This document shows positions 45,404-54,415 of a stretch of 64,000 bases of DNA, in pieces. The DNA lies in contig NZ_BMZI01000002.1 of assembly GCF_014652715.1 (NCBI RefSeq), positions 517,118 through 581,117 on the forward strand. Direction: 5' to 3'. Source of the DNA: Salinicola rhizosphaerae (lineage in GTDB: Bacteria > Pseudomonadota > Gammaproteobacteria > Pseudomonadales > Halomonadaceae). The notes beneath the pieces were generated by a model. The model had not been told where the DNA came from, did not search any database, and worked only from the letters and a program-made list of their open reading frames with translations. Made by a program: the position numbers and the translations under genes. The number at the start of each line of letters is the position of its first letter. Position 1 is the stretch's first letter.

Positions 45404-45624
45404 GAGGCATCCTTCGGCGCGAAAGGGGTCTTCATGGTGCCGTAAAACGGTGGGAGCATGAAGTCGGGATCGCGCGTCTTTCCGTGGATGCCGAGGGCGC
45501 GATGTGGAGGCATCAGGGGCCGTCGGCTAGGTCTACCGGCAAAACCGACTATTCTGCTCTCCAGGCGGCGCCAGCCGATGAGTGCGCCATGTTGTTTTTC
45601 CCATCGTATCGGGAGCGGGAGTTC

Positions 45625-45954
45625 ATGAGTTCATCGTCACCTCCGACCACGCCGGACGGGCGCTACATCGTGGTGCGTGGCCGACTGTGGCGCTGCACGA
45701 ATCCCGAGCTCGCGGAGTCGGAGCGCGAAAGCCGGGTGCAGCAATTGATGCGGGCGCGCCGGGCGGTGGGGCAGGCCAAGCGAGCGAATGATGAAAAGGC
45801 CGAGCGCGCTGCGCGAGACGAGGTCGACGACGCCAAGCGGGCACTGGGCGAACGCGGCCCGGTCTGGTGGCAGGACGGCGCGCCGGACTATACCCAGTAC
45901 AAGGTCGAAAACACGCCCTACGCGGACTGGTATGCGGGGTTGGCAACGACGTGA
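45625..45954 (+). CDS. Small conserved hypothetical protein
   Basis: 109 residues from ATG 45625 (GGGAG upstream). It begins SSPPTTPDGRYIVVRGRLWR, followed by a highly charged helical region (about 35-75, MRARRAVGQAKRAND and similar) and a Trp/Tyr-rich end. I recall similar short proteins with a DGRYIVVRGRLWR block in many proteobacteria, but no function. An upstream start at 45484 is possible but lacks similarity. Confidence 0.65.
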   Translation: MSSSSPPTTPDGRYIVVRGRLWRCTNPELAESERESRVQQLMRARRAVGQAKRANDEKAERAARDEVDDAKRALGERGPVWWQDGAPDYTQYKVENTPYADWYAGLATT

Positions 45955-46071
45955 TCGGCGCCAGGCAGGCTCGACGGTCAAATCGAGACGGCCTAGTCTA
46001 GGCGCCGTCCGAGCGGATTCGCTGTCGGTGCCGCTCGGCTGACGTCCATCCGATCCGAGCTTTCAGAAAAA

Positions 46072-47025
46072 ATGTCCTCATCGGAGCAGAAGGTCATGCA
46101 GCAGACGGATCGGTCGAGGCAGACGACATCATCAGTACCCGCATCGGTCCGCCGGCGGCTGGATCTCCAGGGCGGTTCGCTGATGGTCGTGTTCTGTCTT
46201 GCGCTCGGTTTTCAGCAGGTGGCGATCAAGGCGGTCGCGACCGATATCGCGCCGCTGGCGCAGATCGCGCTGCGCTCGGCGATGGCGTCACTGTTCATCG
46301 CCGTTCTGGCCTTTCGCCAAGGCATCCGGCTGCCTGACTTGCGTGCACATCTGACACCGGGGTTGCTGGTCGGTGCGGGCTTCACCGCGGAGTTCGTATT
46401 CGTGGCGTGGGGGCTCAACTACACGCTGGCGTCCCACATGTCCGTCTTCCTCTACACGGCGCCCATATTCGCCGCGCTCGGCCTGCACTGGCTGGTGCCG
46501 GGTGAGCAGCTCTCACGTCGCCAGTGGCTGGGCGTAGGCCTGGCGTTCGGTGGCATGGTGCTCGCGATGGCACCATCGACGGCGATCGACGATGCCGGCG
46601 ACATTCTGCTGGGGGATTTCCTGGGCCTGCTGGCTGGCCTCTCCTGGGCCGCGACCACGCTGATCATCCGCCGCTCGACGCTTTCGGAAGTGCCGCCGGT
46701 GCACACGCTTTGCTATCAGCTGCCGTTCGCCGGCCTGTTACTGCTGCCGGTAACCGGGTTTCTGGGCTACCTGGGCGATATCCAGTTCACCAGCGCGGCC
46801 GTGACGAGTCTCGCGTTCCAGACGCTGGTCATCTCGCTGGCGGCGCTGCTTTTATGGTTCGCGCTGCTGCGCCGCTACTTCGCCTCCCAGCTCGGTATCT
46901 TCTCGTTTCTCTCTCCCGTCTTCGGCGTGCTGTTCGGCGCGCTACTGCTCGATGAGCCGCTGACGGGCGGTTTCATCGCCGGTGGTGCGCTGCTGCTGGC
47001 GGGGTTGATGGTAGTGACGCGTTAG
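46072..47025 (+). CDS. EamA/DMT family transporter
   Basis: 317 residues with ten hydrophobic helices in two EamA repeats. The first begins LMVVFCLALGFQQVAIKA and the second GLLAGLSWAATTLIIRRSTLS. Likely a metabolite exporter or permease of the drug/metabolite superfamily, substrate unknown. ATG 46072 gives a polar N-terminus, and ATG 46096 is an alternative. The last 47 bp of the gene are duplicated about 140 bp downstream. Confidence 0.85.
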   Translation: MSSSEQKVMQQTDRSRQTTSSVPASVRRRLDLQGGSLMVVFCLALGFQQVAIKAVATDIAPLAQIALRSAMASLFIAVLAFRQGIRLPDLRAHLTPGLLVGAGFTAEFVFVAWGLNYTLASHMSVFLYTAPIFAALGLHWLVPGEQLSRRQWLGVGLAFGGMVLAMAPSTAIDDAGDILLGDFLGLLAGLSWAATTLIIRRSTLSEVPPVHTLCYQLPFAGLLLLPVTGFLGYLGDIQFTSAAVTSLAFQTLVISLAALLLWFALLRRYFASQLGIFSFLSPVFGVLFGALLLDEPLTGGFIAGGALLLAGLMVVTR

Positions 47026-47165
47026 ACTCGGGTCCTGCCGATCTTTCCTGCTTTCGATGGAACAGCTTTTGACCTTGGTGGGAGCTAGCTTGCTCGCGAA
47101 TGGGCGGCATCGCTGACCGGTGGTGTCCTGCTGCTGGCGGGGGTGATGGTAGTGACGTGTTAGAC
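46981..47165 (+). repeat. Duplicated 3' end of the DMT gene flanking a REP
   Basis: 46981-47027, covering the last codons and stop, is repeated at 47119-47165 with 43 of 47 bases identical. A REP palindrome lies between the copies. The second copy has no reading frame leading into it, so it is a gene-tail remnant. Confidence 0.75.
47077..47103 (+). repeat. REP element 1
   Basis: GGTGGGAGCTAGCTTGCTCG followed by CGAATGG, a Pseudomonas-type REP (GGAGC...GCTTGCTCGCGA). It differs from the copy at 50438-50464 at two of 27 positions. Confidence 0.75.
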
Positions 47166-47298
47166 GATGGCCGTCTCGGCGAAAAGGGGAGTCATAATGG
47201 CTAAGCCAATCTGGAGAGTCTGCCGATAGAGTGATGACCGCTGATCATACGGCAGCAGCGGCAGGTGGTTTTCCACAGTGTGTCGTAGAGGCGGTTTC

Positions 47299-48498
47299 AT
47301 GATCGAGATGATTAAGATGCTATGGTCACCCGGCTTGGGCGGCAATTCGGTGAATTTGCGCCGTCAGGTGGCATTGTGCAATCAGGTCGGCGTGTTCGGT
47401 ATTGCCGCAACGACGCCCTACCAGCTGTTCTATTGCTTTTATGATTTTGCCATCTACCGTGATGTCTTCTTAGCCAACCTGGTCTTCATTGCTGCTTACT
47501 TGTTTGTCCTGCTGTGCAATTATCGGCAATGGTACAACGCGGCAAGCAATGTGCTACTGGTCAACGGCTGCACGCAGCTTTTCGTGGTGACCTATTTCAT
47601 CGGCGCCGAGGCAGGGGTAAACCTGTTCTATTTCACCTTTGCCGCCGTGCTGTGCTTTTTCTATCAGCGCCTGTCCAAGTGGCTTTACACTGCGATCATG
47701 GCCTCGCTGGGTATTTTGTATCTGCTGACGCACTTTCTGTTCGCGTCGGGTGACGCTGTGGCACCTGTCCCGTCGCCATGGGTCGAGATCATGTACGCGG
47801 GCAGTGTGGCTGGCGTGCTGATTTTATCAGGAACGCTACTCTATCTGTTTCGCCAGCAGATCGATCAGGCCGAGGAAGAACTGACGCTCAACAATGCGTA
47901 TCTGGAGACGTTAAGCCATACGGATCCGCTGACAGGATTGGCCAACCGTCGGGCGCTGGGCGCTGCTCTCGAACGGGAGCGGTCGCGGCTTTCTCGGCAT
48001 CCCGGCAAGCTGGCCGTGATCATGTGTGACGTGGATCACTTCAAGAAATTCAACGACTATTATGGTCATGACGCGGGCGATCGCTGCCTGCGTCAGGTCG
48101 CGAAGGCGCTGAGCGGCGTACTTTCCCGGCCTGCCGATCTGGCGGTGCGTTATGGAGGCGAAGAGTTTTCGCTGCTGCTTCCGGACACGGGCGAATTGGA
48201 CGCTCGGTATCTGGCCGAGAAGTTGCGAGAAGCGGTCGAACGTTTGCTGATTCCCAACGCGGCTGCCGGTAAAAAGGCCAGCGTGACGGTCAGCGTCGGC
48301 GTCTCGAGTCTCAACCGCGCATCATCGAAATCACTCACGCGAGGCATCGAGTCTTTGCTAAAGCGTGCCGACCAGGCGTTGTACCGGGCCAAGGCGAACG
48401 GGCGCAACCGGGTGGAGTATCTCGACTACCATGACCCATCTCATGCCGGCGGTGAGGTGGCGGACATGCGGCAGGTGACTTTCGGCGCAAGATCGTAA
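47299..48498 (+). CDS. Membrane-bound diguanylate cyclase (GGDEF domain)
   Basis: 399 residues from ATG 47299 (GAGG upstream). Six hydrophobic segments in residues 25-190 form a MASE-like sensor, followed by a short coiled coil (QQIDQAEEELTLNNAYLE) and a GGDEF domain beginning DPLTGLANRRAL. The active site is YGGEEF, and RPAD nine residues upstream provides an RxxD inhibitory site, so product inhibition is expected. It makes cyclic di-GMP in response to an unknown membrane signal. Confidence 0.9.
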   Translation: MIEMIKMLWSPGLGGNSVNLRRQVALCNQVGVFGIAATTPYQLFYCFYDFAIYRDVFLANLVFIAAYLFVLLCNYRQWYNAASNVLLVNGCTQLFVVTYFIGAEAGVNLFYFTFAAVLCFFYQRLSKWLYTAIMASLGILYLLTHFLFASGDAVAPVPSPWVEIMYAGSVAGVLILSGTLLYLFRQQIDQAEEELTLNNAYLETLSHTDPLTGLANRRALGAALERERSRLSRHPGKLAVIMCDVDHFKKFNDYYGHDAGDRCLRQVAKALSGVLSRPADLAVRYGGEEFSLLLPDTGELDARYLAEKLREAVERLLIPNAAAGKKASVTVSVGVSSLNRASSKSLTRGIESLLKRADQALYRAKANGRNRVEYLDYHDPSHAGGEVADMRQVTFGARS

Positions 48499-48544
48499 GA
48501 CTGATTGCCTCTCGTACCTACGGATCGATGGCTCGCCGACGCTT

Positions 48545-49294
48545 TCAAATGCGCCAGCGCAGTGGATGCGCGCCGTTCAATACACCTTGATCGTTCCAAT
48601 CCGACCAGCCGCTCATAGGAAGCGGCGAGGCCTCCTCCAATGTCAGCACACGCTGTCCCCATCGCCGCTTCTCTGCCTCCAGATGCTCACGGAAATCGGC
48701 CTCCTGCCGATAGCTCAAACCGCCCCCCTGTACGCCATAAGTCAGATGGGGAGCGAGTACCGACAAGCCGACGTAGTAGAGCGAACAGTGGGTGGGCCAC
48801 ATGAGCGTCGCGATATCACCGCTGCGCCCGAAGGGGCCGAAGGTTATTTCCGGGGCGCCGGTCGTGACGGAGCAGATGGCGCGCCGTCCGCGCAGCGGCC
48901 CCCGATCGAAGCGACGATTGCCGGTGTAGAGACCCCCGTAGACGAGGACACGGTCGAACCACCCTTTCAGCATCGCTGGCGCCCCATGCCACCAGAGTGG
49001 AAACTGCAGAATGACCAGATTTGCCCACGTCAGACGGTCGATCTCGCGGCGTACATCGGCAGCCAGATCGTCTCGTTCGTGATGCCAGCGCTGCTCGTCC
49101 AGCGCCTGGAAGTAGCCAGGTTCCCGGCGAGTCGCGTAGCGTTCCGGCCCTTCCAGCGGCTCGAACCCCTCGGCGTAGAGGTCGCTGACCTTCACGTCAT
49201 GACCATTCCGTATTAGCGCTTCATGCGCCGAGGAGGTGAGTGCCGCGTTGAATGACTCAGGTTCGGGATGGCAATGCACGATCAGTACGTTCAT
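48545..49294 (-). CDS. NAD(P)H-quinone oxidoreductase, flavodoxin fold (KefF/NQO family)
   Basis: 249 residues. N-terminal MNVLIVHCHPEPESFNAAL is the flavin-binding start of the NQO/KefF family, with FPLWWHGAPAMLKGWFDRVL and TGNRRFDRGPLRGRRA in the middle. A two-electron quinone or azo-compound reductase is likely. It is divergent from a LysR gene, which probably activates it under electrophile or redox stress. Confidence 0.85.
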   Translation of the reverse strand: MNVLIVHCHPEPESFNAALTSSAHEALIRNGHDVKVSDLYAEGFEPLEGPERYATRREPGYFQALDEQRWHHERDDLAADVRREIDRLTWANLVILQFPLWWHGAPAMLKGWFDRVLVYGGLYTGNRRFDRGPLRGRRAICSVTTGAPEITFGPFGRSGDIATLMWPTHCSLYYVGLSVLAPHLTYGVQGGGLSYRQEADFREHLEAEKRRWGQRVLTLEEASPLPMSGWSDWNDQGVLNGAHPLRWRI

Positions 49295-49426
49295 GACGGT
49301 TACCTCACAGCGTCTCGTGCCCTGTCGGGCGTGATAGGGCGGAGAAAGGACAGGCTACCGATTGCAAAAAGGCACGAGTATTCCCGATAGTGGCAAATCG
49401 ATATTGCATAAAGGCAAGGCTCGATC

Positions 49427-50275
49427 ATGCAGGCCTCTAAACACTGGGACGATTTTCGCGTCGTGCTTGCCATTGCCGAGGCCGGCTCGCTCGCGGGGGC
49501 GGCACGAACGCTCGGGGTCAATCACGCGACGGTCTATCGGCGGCTGGAAAAGCTGGAAGCGAGGGTTGGCATTCGTCTTTTCGAGCGCGCGGTCGGCGGG
49601 TACTCGGCCACGTCTGCCGGCGAGACCGTAGTCGAGCGGGCGCGGCGCATGCGAGACGCCGCTGCCGAGGCCGAGCGTTTGCTGCTCGGTCAGACGACAT
49701 CGTTGACCGGCACGCTACGTCTTACGACCACGGATGCCCTGCTAAACGTCGCGATGCCGGTACTTGGCGATTATCGACGCGCCCATCCCGGTATCGTCCT
49801 GGAAGTGAGCACGTCGACCGAACGCCAAAACCTCACTCGGCGTGACGCTGACGTCGCGCTACGGCCCACCTTCTCGCCTCCCGAGCACTGGGTCGGCAAG
49901 TCGCTCGGCGAAATTCCTCAGGCGGTCTACGCACCCCGAAGCATGGTCGTCGAAACGACGACGCCTTGGGTCGGGCCGGATGCGGCGATGGGCTACCGGA
50001 CGCTGGAGCGCTGGATGACGGATCAGGGCCTGGCGGATTGCGTCAGCCTGCGAGCTGACGCCACGCTCGGCATGGCTTCGGCGATCCGCGCCGGCCTGGG
50101 GCAGGGCGTGCTGCCTTGCTACCTGGCCGACTCGATGCCCGACCTGCGTCGTGTCGGAGCGCCTATCGAAGCGCTGGCGATACCGCTGTGGCTGCTGACG
50201 CATCCGGATATGCGCCGGGCGGCCAGTGTTCGGGCGCTGTTCGAGGCTTTGGCGACCGGGTTGGTACTAGCCTGA
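49427..50275 (+). CDS. LysR family transcriptional regulator
   Basis: 282 residues. N-terminal HTH HWDDFRVVLAIAEAGSLAGAARTLGVNHATVYRRLEKLEARVGIRLFER, then an effector domain beginning LTGTLRLTTTDALL. It belongs to a short-LysR subgroup common in this clade. It is divergent from the quinone reductase gene 132 bp away and likely controls it. Confidence 0.9.
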   Translation: MQASKHWDDFRVVLAIAEAGSLAGAARTLGVNHATVYRRLEKLEARVGIRLFERAVGGYSATSAGETVVERARRMRDAAAEAERLLLGQTTSLTGTLRLTTTDALLNVAMPVLGDYRRAHPGIVLEVSTSTERQNLTRRDADVALRPTFSPPEHWVGKSLGEIPQAVYAPRSMVVETTTPWVGPDAAMGYRTLERWMTDQGLADCVSLRADATLGMASAIRAGLGQGVLPCYLADSMPDLRRVGAPIEALAIPLWLLTHPDMRRAASVRALFEALATGLVLA

Positions 50276-50353
50276 ATGCATCGACGTTCATATGACATGA
50301 CTCATCGATCAGCTAATAGGCCGAGCCTGCACGCCGTTTGGTGTCGCGGCTAT

Positions 50354-50531
50354 TCAACGGCTTCGTTCGCGATGCTCACTCCCGCATGGATTCTGGCGAC
50401 CGGGTTCGAAAGAAAAGGGCCGGATGGAACGGATCCTGGTAGGAGCGAGCTTGCTCGCGAATGGCCGCAACGGTCTCCACTCAACGGCTTCGTTCCCGAT
50501 GCTCACTCCCGCATGGATTCTGGCGAACGGG
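50354..50531 (+). repeat. 51-bp direct repeat around a REP element
   Basis: 50354-50404 and 50481-50531 match at 49 of 51 positions (both start TCAACGGCTTCGTTC and contain GATGCTCACTCCCGCATGGA), with a 127-bp period. A REP palindrome lies between them. The 50276-50639 gap has no gene. Confidence 0.85.
50438..50464 (+). repeat. REP element 2
   Basis: GGTAGGAGCGAGCTTGCTCG followed by CGAATGG, with a GCGAGC-TT-GCTCGC palindrome. Near-identical to the copy at 47077-47103. Confidence 0.8.
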
Positions 50532-50639
50532 AATATCGTTCGCCGGCTTGCTTTTGTGTCGTAGCGTCTACGCTTTACTGAGTAGTTCCCGTGACGACAG
50601 GGACGATCGTCACGTCTCAGACAGGGAAGTAGGCAACCG

Positions 50640-52463
50640 ATGACGATGCTCAGAGAGAAGACGAACCCGACTCGACTCGACGGCAATGCGCCGCTGGAGG
50701 ACTATGCCGCGATCGGTGAAGGTCGCTCGTTGGCGCTGGTGGCGCTGGATGGTGCCATCGATTGGTGGTGCGTGCCGTCGATGGATTCACCCGCGCTGTT
50801 CGACCGGCTGTTGAATCCGCAGGTCGGCGGCCATTTTGCACTGACGCCGAGAGGCGATTACCGCGTCGAGCGCCGTTACCGCGAGCGCAGCAACGTGCTT
50901 GAGACCGAGTTCATCACCGAGGGTGGCCGGGCCCGCGTGACCGAGTCGATCAACAGCTCCACCGCCGGACGTCAGCCGTGGTGCGAGCTGGCGCGGCGCG
51001 TCGAGGGGCTGGAGGGTGAAGTCGAATTCGATATCCGCTTCGTGGTCGGCACCCAGAACGACCGCTTCAGCCCGTGGATGCAGGAGACGCCGCAGGGCAA
51101 GGTGCACAACGTCGATGGCGTCATGGCGATGCTGCGCTGCTCCGACGACGTGACGATCGACGAGTGGGGCGATCGCTGCGTGAGTGGCGAGCTGACGACG
51201 CGGGCCGACTCCCGTTCGATGGTGGCGCTGCTGGCCTCCGAGAGTCAGCCGCTGGCGATTCCGCCGATCGAGAAGATCGATGAGCGCATTGAAGTGAGCC
51301 ACTTTGCCTGGCAGGACTGGGCGGACAAACTCGGCTATACCGGGCTCTACGCCGATTCGGTGGTGCGCTCGGCGCTGGTACTGAAGTTTCTGTGGTACGC
51401 CCCAAGCGGCGCGATCGCGGCGGCTGCGACGACCTCGCTGCCCGAGGGCATCGGTGGCGTGGACAATTACGACTATCGCTTTGCGTGGGTGCGCGATGCC
51501 TGTTTGACCATCAAGTCGTTCCTGCAGATCGGCGCGTTGGAAGAGTCGCAGGCGGCCTTTTCCTGGCTGGCCGGCGTGATCCGACGCCACGGTCCCGATC
51601 CGCATGTCTGTTATCAGCTCGACGGCGAGATGATCGCCCCCGAGTGGCACCCCGATCTGCCGGGCTATCGCGATTCGAAGCCGGTGCGTATCGGCAACGA
51701 CGTGCGCTATCAGCGCCAGCTCGGCGTTTACGGCGACATGCTGGCGACGGCGACGCTCTTCATCGATGCCGGTCACGTGATCGATCTCGAGACGGCGCGG
51801 TTGCTCTGCGATCTCGCCAACCAGTGTGCCGACCGCTGGCGGCTGCGGGATTCGGGAATCTGGGAACGCTCCGCCCAACGCCATTACGTCCACTCCAAGA
51901 TGGCCTGCTGGCTGGCGCTGACCCACGCGGTCCAGCTCGCCGAAGCCGGTTATCTCGAGGCGACCTGGAAAACGCGCTGGGAGCGTGAACGCGAACGGAT
52001 CAGTGAATGGATCGAGACGCATGGCTGGTCGGAGTCTCGTGGCGCCTATGTGTTCCATACCGAGACCGAGGGGCTGGATGCATCGATGGCGCTGGTCCAT
52101 CGCTATGGCAACGCGGTCAATCGCGAGCGGATGCTGTCGACCTATCGCGCCATTCGCGAAGAGCTGGGTCGTGGCCCGCTGACCTACCGTTTCTCCGGTG
52201 CCGCCGAGACGGAAGGTACCTTCGTCGCCTGCACTTACTGGCTGGTCGAGGGGCTGGCAGCAATGGGCGAACACGAAGAAGCGCGCGCGCTGATGGACGA
52301 GATGCAGGCCGTGACCGATCTCAACCTGGGCCTGATGACCGAGATGATCGACCCGGCCGACGGCAGCTTTCTCGGCAACGTGCCGCAGGGGTTGAGCCAT
52401 CTGGCGCAGATCTGTGCCGCCAATGCGCTTTCCGGCGGCCCGATCGAGGATCGGAACTATTGA
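50640..52463 (+). CDS. Glycoside hydrolase family 15 (glucoamylase/trehalase-like)
   Basis: 607 residues, cytoplasmic (no signal peptide). N-terminal beta-sandwich with LEDYAAIGEGRSLALVALDGAIDWWCVPSMDSPALFDRLL, then an (alpha/alpha)6 barrel with YDYRFAWVRDACLTI and a catalytic-Glu context DSGIWER. It ends GFLGNVPQGLSHLA-like (FLGNVPQGLSHLA). GH15 enzymes of this type split alpha-glucosides, often trehalose or maltooligosaccharides, which fits compatible-solute or reserve sugar turnover in a halophile. AGG lies before the ATG. Confidence 0.9.
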   Translation: MTMLREKTNPTRLDGNAPLEDYAAIGEGRSLALVALDGAIDWWCVPSMDSPALFDRLLNPQVGGHFALTPRGDYRVERRYRERSNVLETEFITEGGRARVTESINSSTAGRQPWCELARRVEGLEGEVEFDIRFVVGTQNDRFSPWMQETPQGKVHNVDGVMAMLRCSDDVTIDEWGDRCVSGELTTRADSRSMVALLASESQPLAIPPIEKIDERIEVSHFAWQDWADKLGYTGLYADSVVRSALVLKFLWYAPSGAIAAAATTSLPEGIGGVDNYDYRFAWVRDACLTIKSFLQIGALEESQAAFSWLAGVIRRHGPDPHVCYQLDGEMIAPEWHPDLPGYRDSKPVRIGNDVRYQRQLGVYGDMLATATLFIDAGHVIDLETARLLCDLANQCADRWRLRDSGIWERSAQRHYVHSKMACWLALTHAVQLAEAGYLEATWKTRWERERERISEWIETHGWSESRGAYVFHTETEGLDASMALVHRYGNAVNRERMLSTYRAIREELGRGPLTYRFSGAAETEGTFVACTYWLVEGLAAMGEHEEARALMDEMQAVTDLNLGLMTEMIDPADGSFLGNVPQGLSHLAQICAANALSGGPIEDRNY

Positions 52464-52514
52464 AGGCCAGGATCGGAACCGACAGTGGGACGACGGCTGA
52501 TTGGGAGATGGGTC

Positions 52515-53423
52515 TCAGTGGTGCAGAGAGTCACCCGCGAGCTTCTCGGCGAGATACTCCATGAATAGCCGCGCGCGCTGGGTCAGCGCCGTCTGGCGAT
52601 AGTAGACGGCGTTGATGCGAAACGCGTTGGGCTGGATGTGTTCGGCGAGGACATCGACCAGTTGACCTCGGCTGCGTGGCCTCTGAAGCACGTCGTTGGT
52701 CAGGCAGGTGATGCCCTCGCCGGCAATGGCGAGTTCGAGCAGCGTCGGGCCACTGGAGGCCGCGATCGTCGGTTTCACGTGAAACGGATCGCCCTGGCTG
52801 TCGATCAATGGCCAGTCGTTGAGATGATCGAGCTGACTGAAACCCAGTAGCGTGTGGTCGGCCAGATCCTCGACGCGAGTCGGCGTACCGCAACGCTCGA
52901 GGTAGCCCGGACTCGCGACGAGTCGCCGTGGCACGTCTACCAGTGGCTTGGCGTGTAGCGACGAATCTCCCAGTTCACCGATGCGGATGGCGAGATCGAC
53001 ACCCTGCTCGAGCAGGTCGACGAAACGGTCGTGCGTATCGAGCTCCAGTGTGATGCCGGGGTAGCGGCGCCGAAATTCGCCGATCAGAGGCACGATGGTG
53101 TACTGCATGAAGCTCGGTGCCGCATTGATGCGCAGCCGCCCACGCGGCTGATCGTGATGGCTGCCGACCGACTCCTCGGCAGTTTCCACCGCTTCGAGAA
53201 TGCGGCGGCAGTGTTCGAGAAAGGTCTCGCCCTCCTGCGTCAGCTCCAGCCGCCGCGTCGTGCGGCGCATCAGTGTCGTCTCGAGCTTCTTCTCCAGCCG
53301 ATTGAGCATGCGGCTGACGCCGGAGACGGTCAGCGATAGCCGCTCGGCCGCGCCGGTGATCGAGCCGCAGTCGACTACGGCGACGAACGCCTGCTGTTCC
53401 TCGAGCGTGCTTTTCATTCCCAT
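52515..53423 (-). CDS. LysR family transcriptional regulator
   Basis: 302 residues. HTH in residues 5-65 (FVAVVDCGSITGAAERLSLTVSGVSRMLNRLEKKLETTLMRRTTRRLEL), then a CrgA-type effector domain with GRLRINAAPSFMQYTIVPL. It is divergent from the mdaB-like gene, 230 bp away, and probably regulates it. ATG 53423 and ATG 53417 are both possible starts. Confidence 0.9.
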   Translation of the reverse strand: MGMKSTLEEQQAFVAVVDCGSITGAAERLSLTVSGVSRMLNRLEKKLETTLMRRTTRRLELTQEGETFLEHCRRILEAVETAEESVGSHHDQPRGRLRINAAPSFMQYTIVPLIGEFRRRYPGITLELDTHDRFVDLLEQGVDLAIRIGELGDSSLHAKPLVDVPRRLVASPGYLERCGTPTRVEDLADHTLLGFSQLDHLNDWPLIDSQGDPFHVKPTIAASSGPTLLELAIAGEGITCLTNDVLQRPRSRGQLVDVLAEHIQPNAFRINAVYYRQTALTQRARLFMEYLAEKLAGDSLHH

Positions 53424-53653
53424 CGTCCTGTTATGCCAGCCTGCATGGAAAGCCTGCCCCCAAGATAATCGCTGGTGCGAGAATTATTGACGCCGTAGGG
53501 TCCACGTTCTTGATGCCGGATCAATAGTGACTTGCCTCAGAAACGGTTTTTCTCCGTGTCGTTTTGCCCAGAATATCGCTCATTCCCGGAGGCACTCTGA
53601 CAGTTCGAGCGCCTCGTTTACCGGTTTTCGAACGAATTCGAGAAGGCACGACG

Positions 53654-54271
53654 ATGAAATTTCTGCTGATCAATGGTGGCAAGCCGTTCGCCCATTCCCA
53701 CGGTGAACTCAATAATACGCTGCACGGGCTGGCTCGCGACACACTCGCCGGGCTAGGCCACGAGGTGCGCGAGACGGTGATCGAAGATGGCTACGACATC
53801 GACGCCGAAGTGCAGCATTATCTCTGGGCCGACGTTGTCATCTATCAGATGCCGGGCTGGTGGATGGGCGCGCCCTGGACGGTGAAGCGCTATATCGACG
53901 AGGTGTTCACCGCCGGCCACGGTTCGCTATACGCCAGCGACGGACGTTCGCGCCATGATCCGAGCAAGCACTACGGCAGCGGCGGTCTCCTCCAGGGCCG
54001 CCGTTACCTGCTCTCGCTGACCTGGAACGCACCACGCGAGGCTTTCGATGAGCCGGGTAACTTCTTCGAGGGCAAGGGCGTCGAGGGCGTCTACTTCCCG
54101 TTCCATAAGTCCCAGGAATTCGTCGGTCTCGAGGGACTGCCGAGCTTTATCGCCAACGACGTCATCAAGGCGCCCGAGGTCGAGCGCTACCAGCGCGAGT
54201 ACCGCGAGCATCTGGAGAAGGTGTTTGGTCGGGTGGCCGTCTCCGAGGGCGTCGAGACACTCGACGCCTGA
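53654..54271 (+). CDS. mdaB: NAD(P)H-quinone reductase MdaB (modulator of drug activity B type)
   Basis: 205 residues from ATG 53654 (GAGAAGG upstream); an upstream frame to 53564 is not needed. MdaB hallmarks: FLLINGGKPFAHSHGELNNTL, YQMPGWWMGAPWTVKRYIDEVFTAGHGSLYASDGRSR, YGSGGLLQGRRYLLSLTWNAP. It is an FAD-dependent two-electron quinone reductase of the cytoplasm that protects against redox-cycling quinones. It is regulated, presumably, by the divergent LysR protein. Confidence 0.9.
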   Translation: MKFLLINGGKPFAHSHGELNNTLHGLARDTLAGLGHEVRETVIEDGYDIDAEVQHYLWADVVIYQMPGWWMGAPWTVKRYIDEVFTAGHGSLYASDGRSRHDPSKHYGSGGLLQGRRYLLSLTWNAPREAFDEPGNFFEGKGVEGVYFPFHKSQEFVGLEGLPSFIANDVIKAPEVERYQREYREHLEKVFGRVAVSEGVETLDA

Positions 54272-54314
54272 ATGCGCGCCGGATGCGACCGAAGGGGGGA
54301 AACTCCGGTATGCT

Positions 54315-54350
54315 GAACGGGTCGATAGCGTGCTCACTGTCGACCCGTTC
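54315..54350. terminator. Perfect 11-bp inverted repeat after mdaB
   Basis: GAACGGGTCGA and TCGACCCGTTC are separated by 14 nt. There is no T-tract. It lies 44 bp after the mdaB stop and 66 bp before the next start, so it may be a terminator hairpin or an operator of the downstream FAD oxidoreductase. Confidence 0.45.
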
Positions 54351-54415
54351 CAGCGTGCCGGAACGGATTTCTTTCAGACGGTTCTCCCCGAGTCGACTCA
54401 TCCGAGGTGCTGTTC

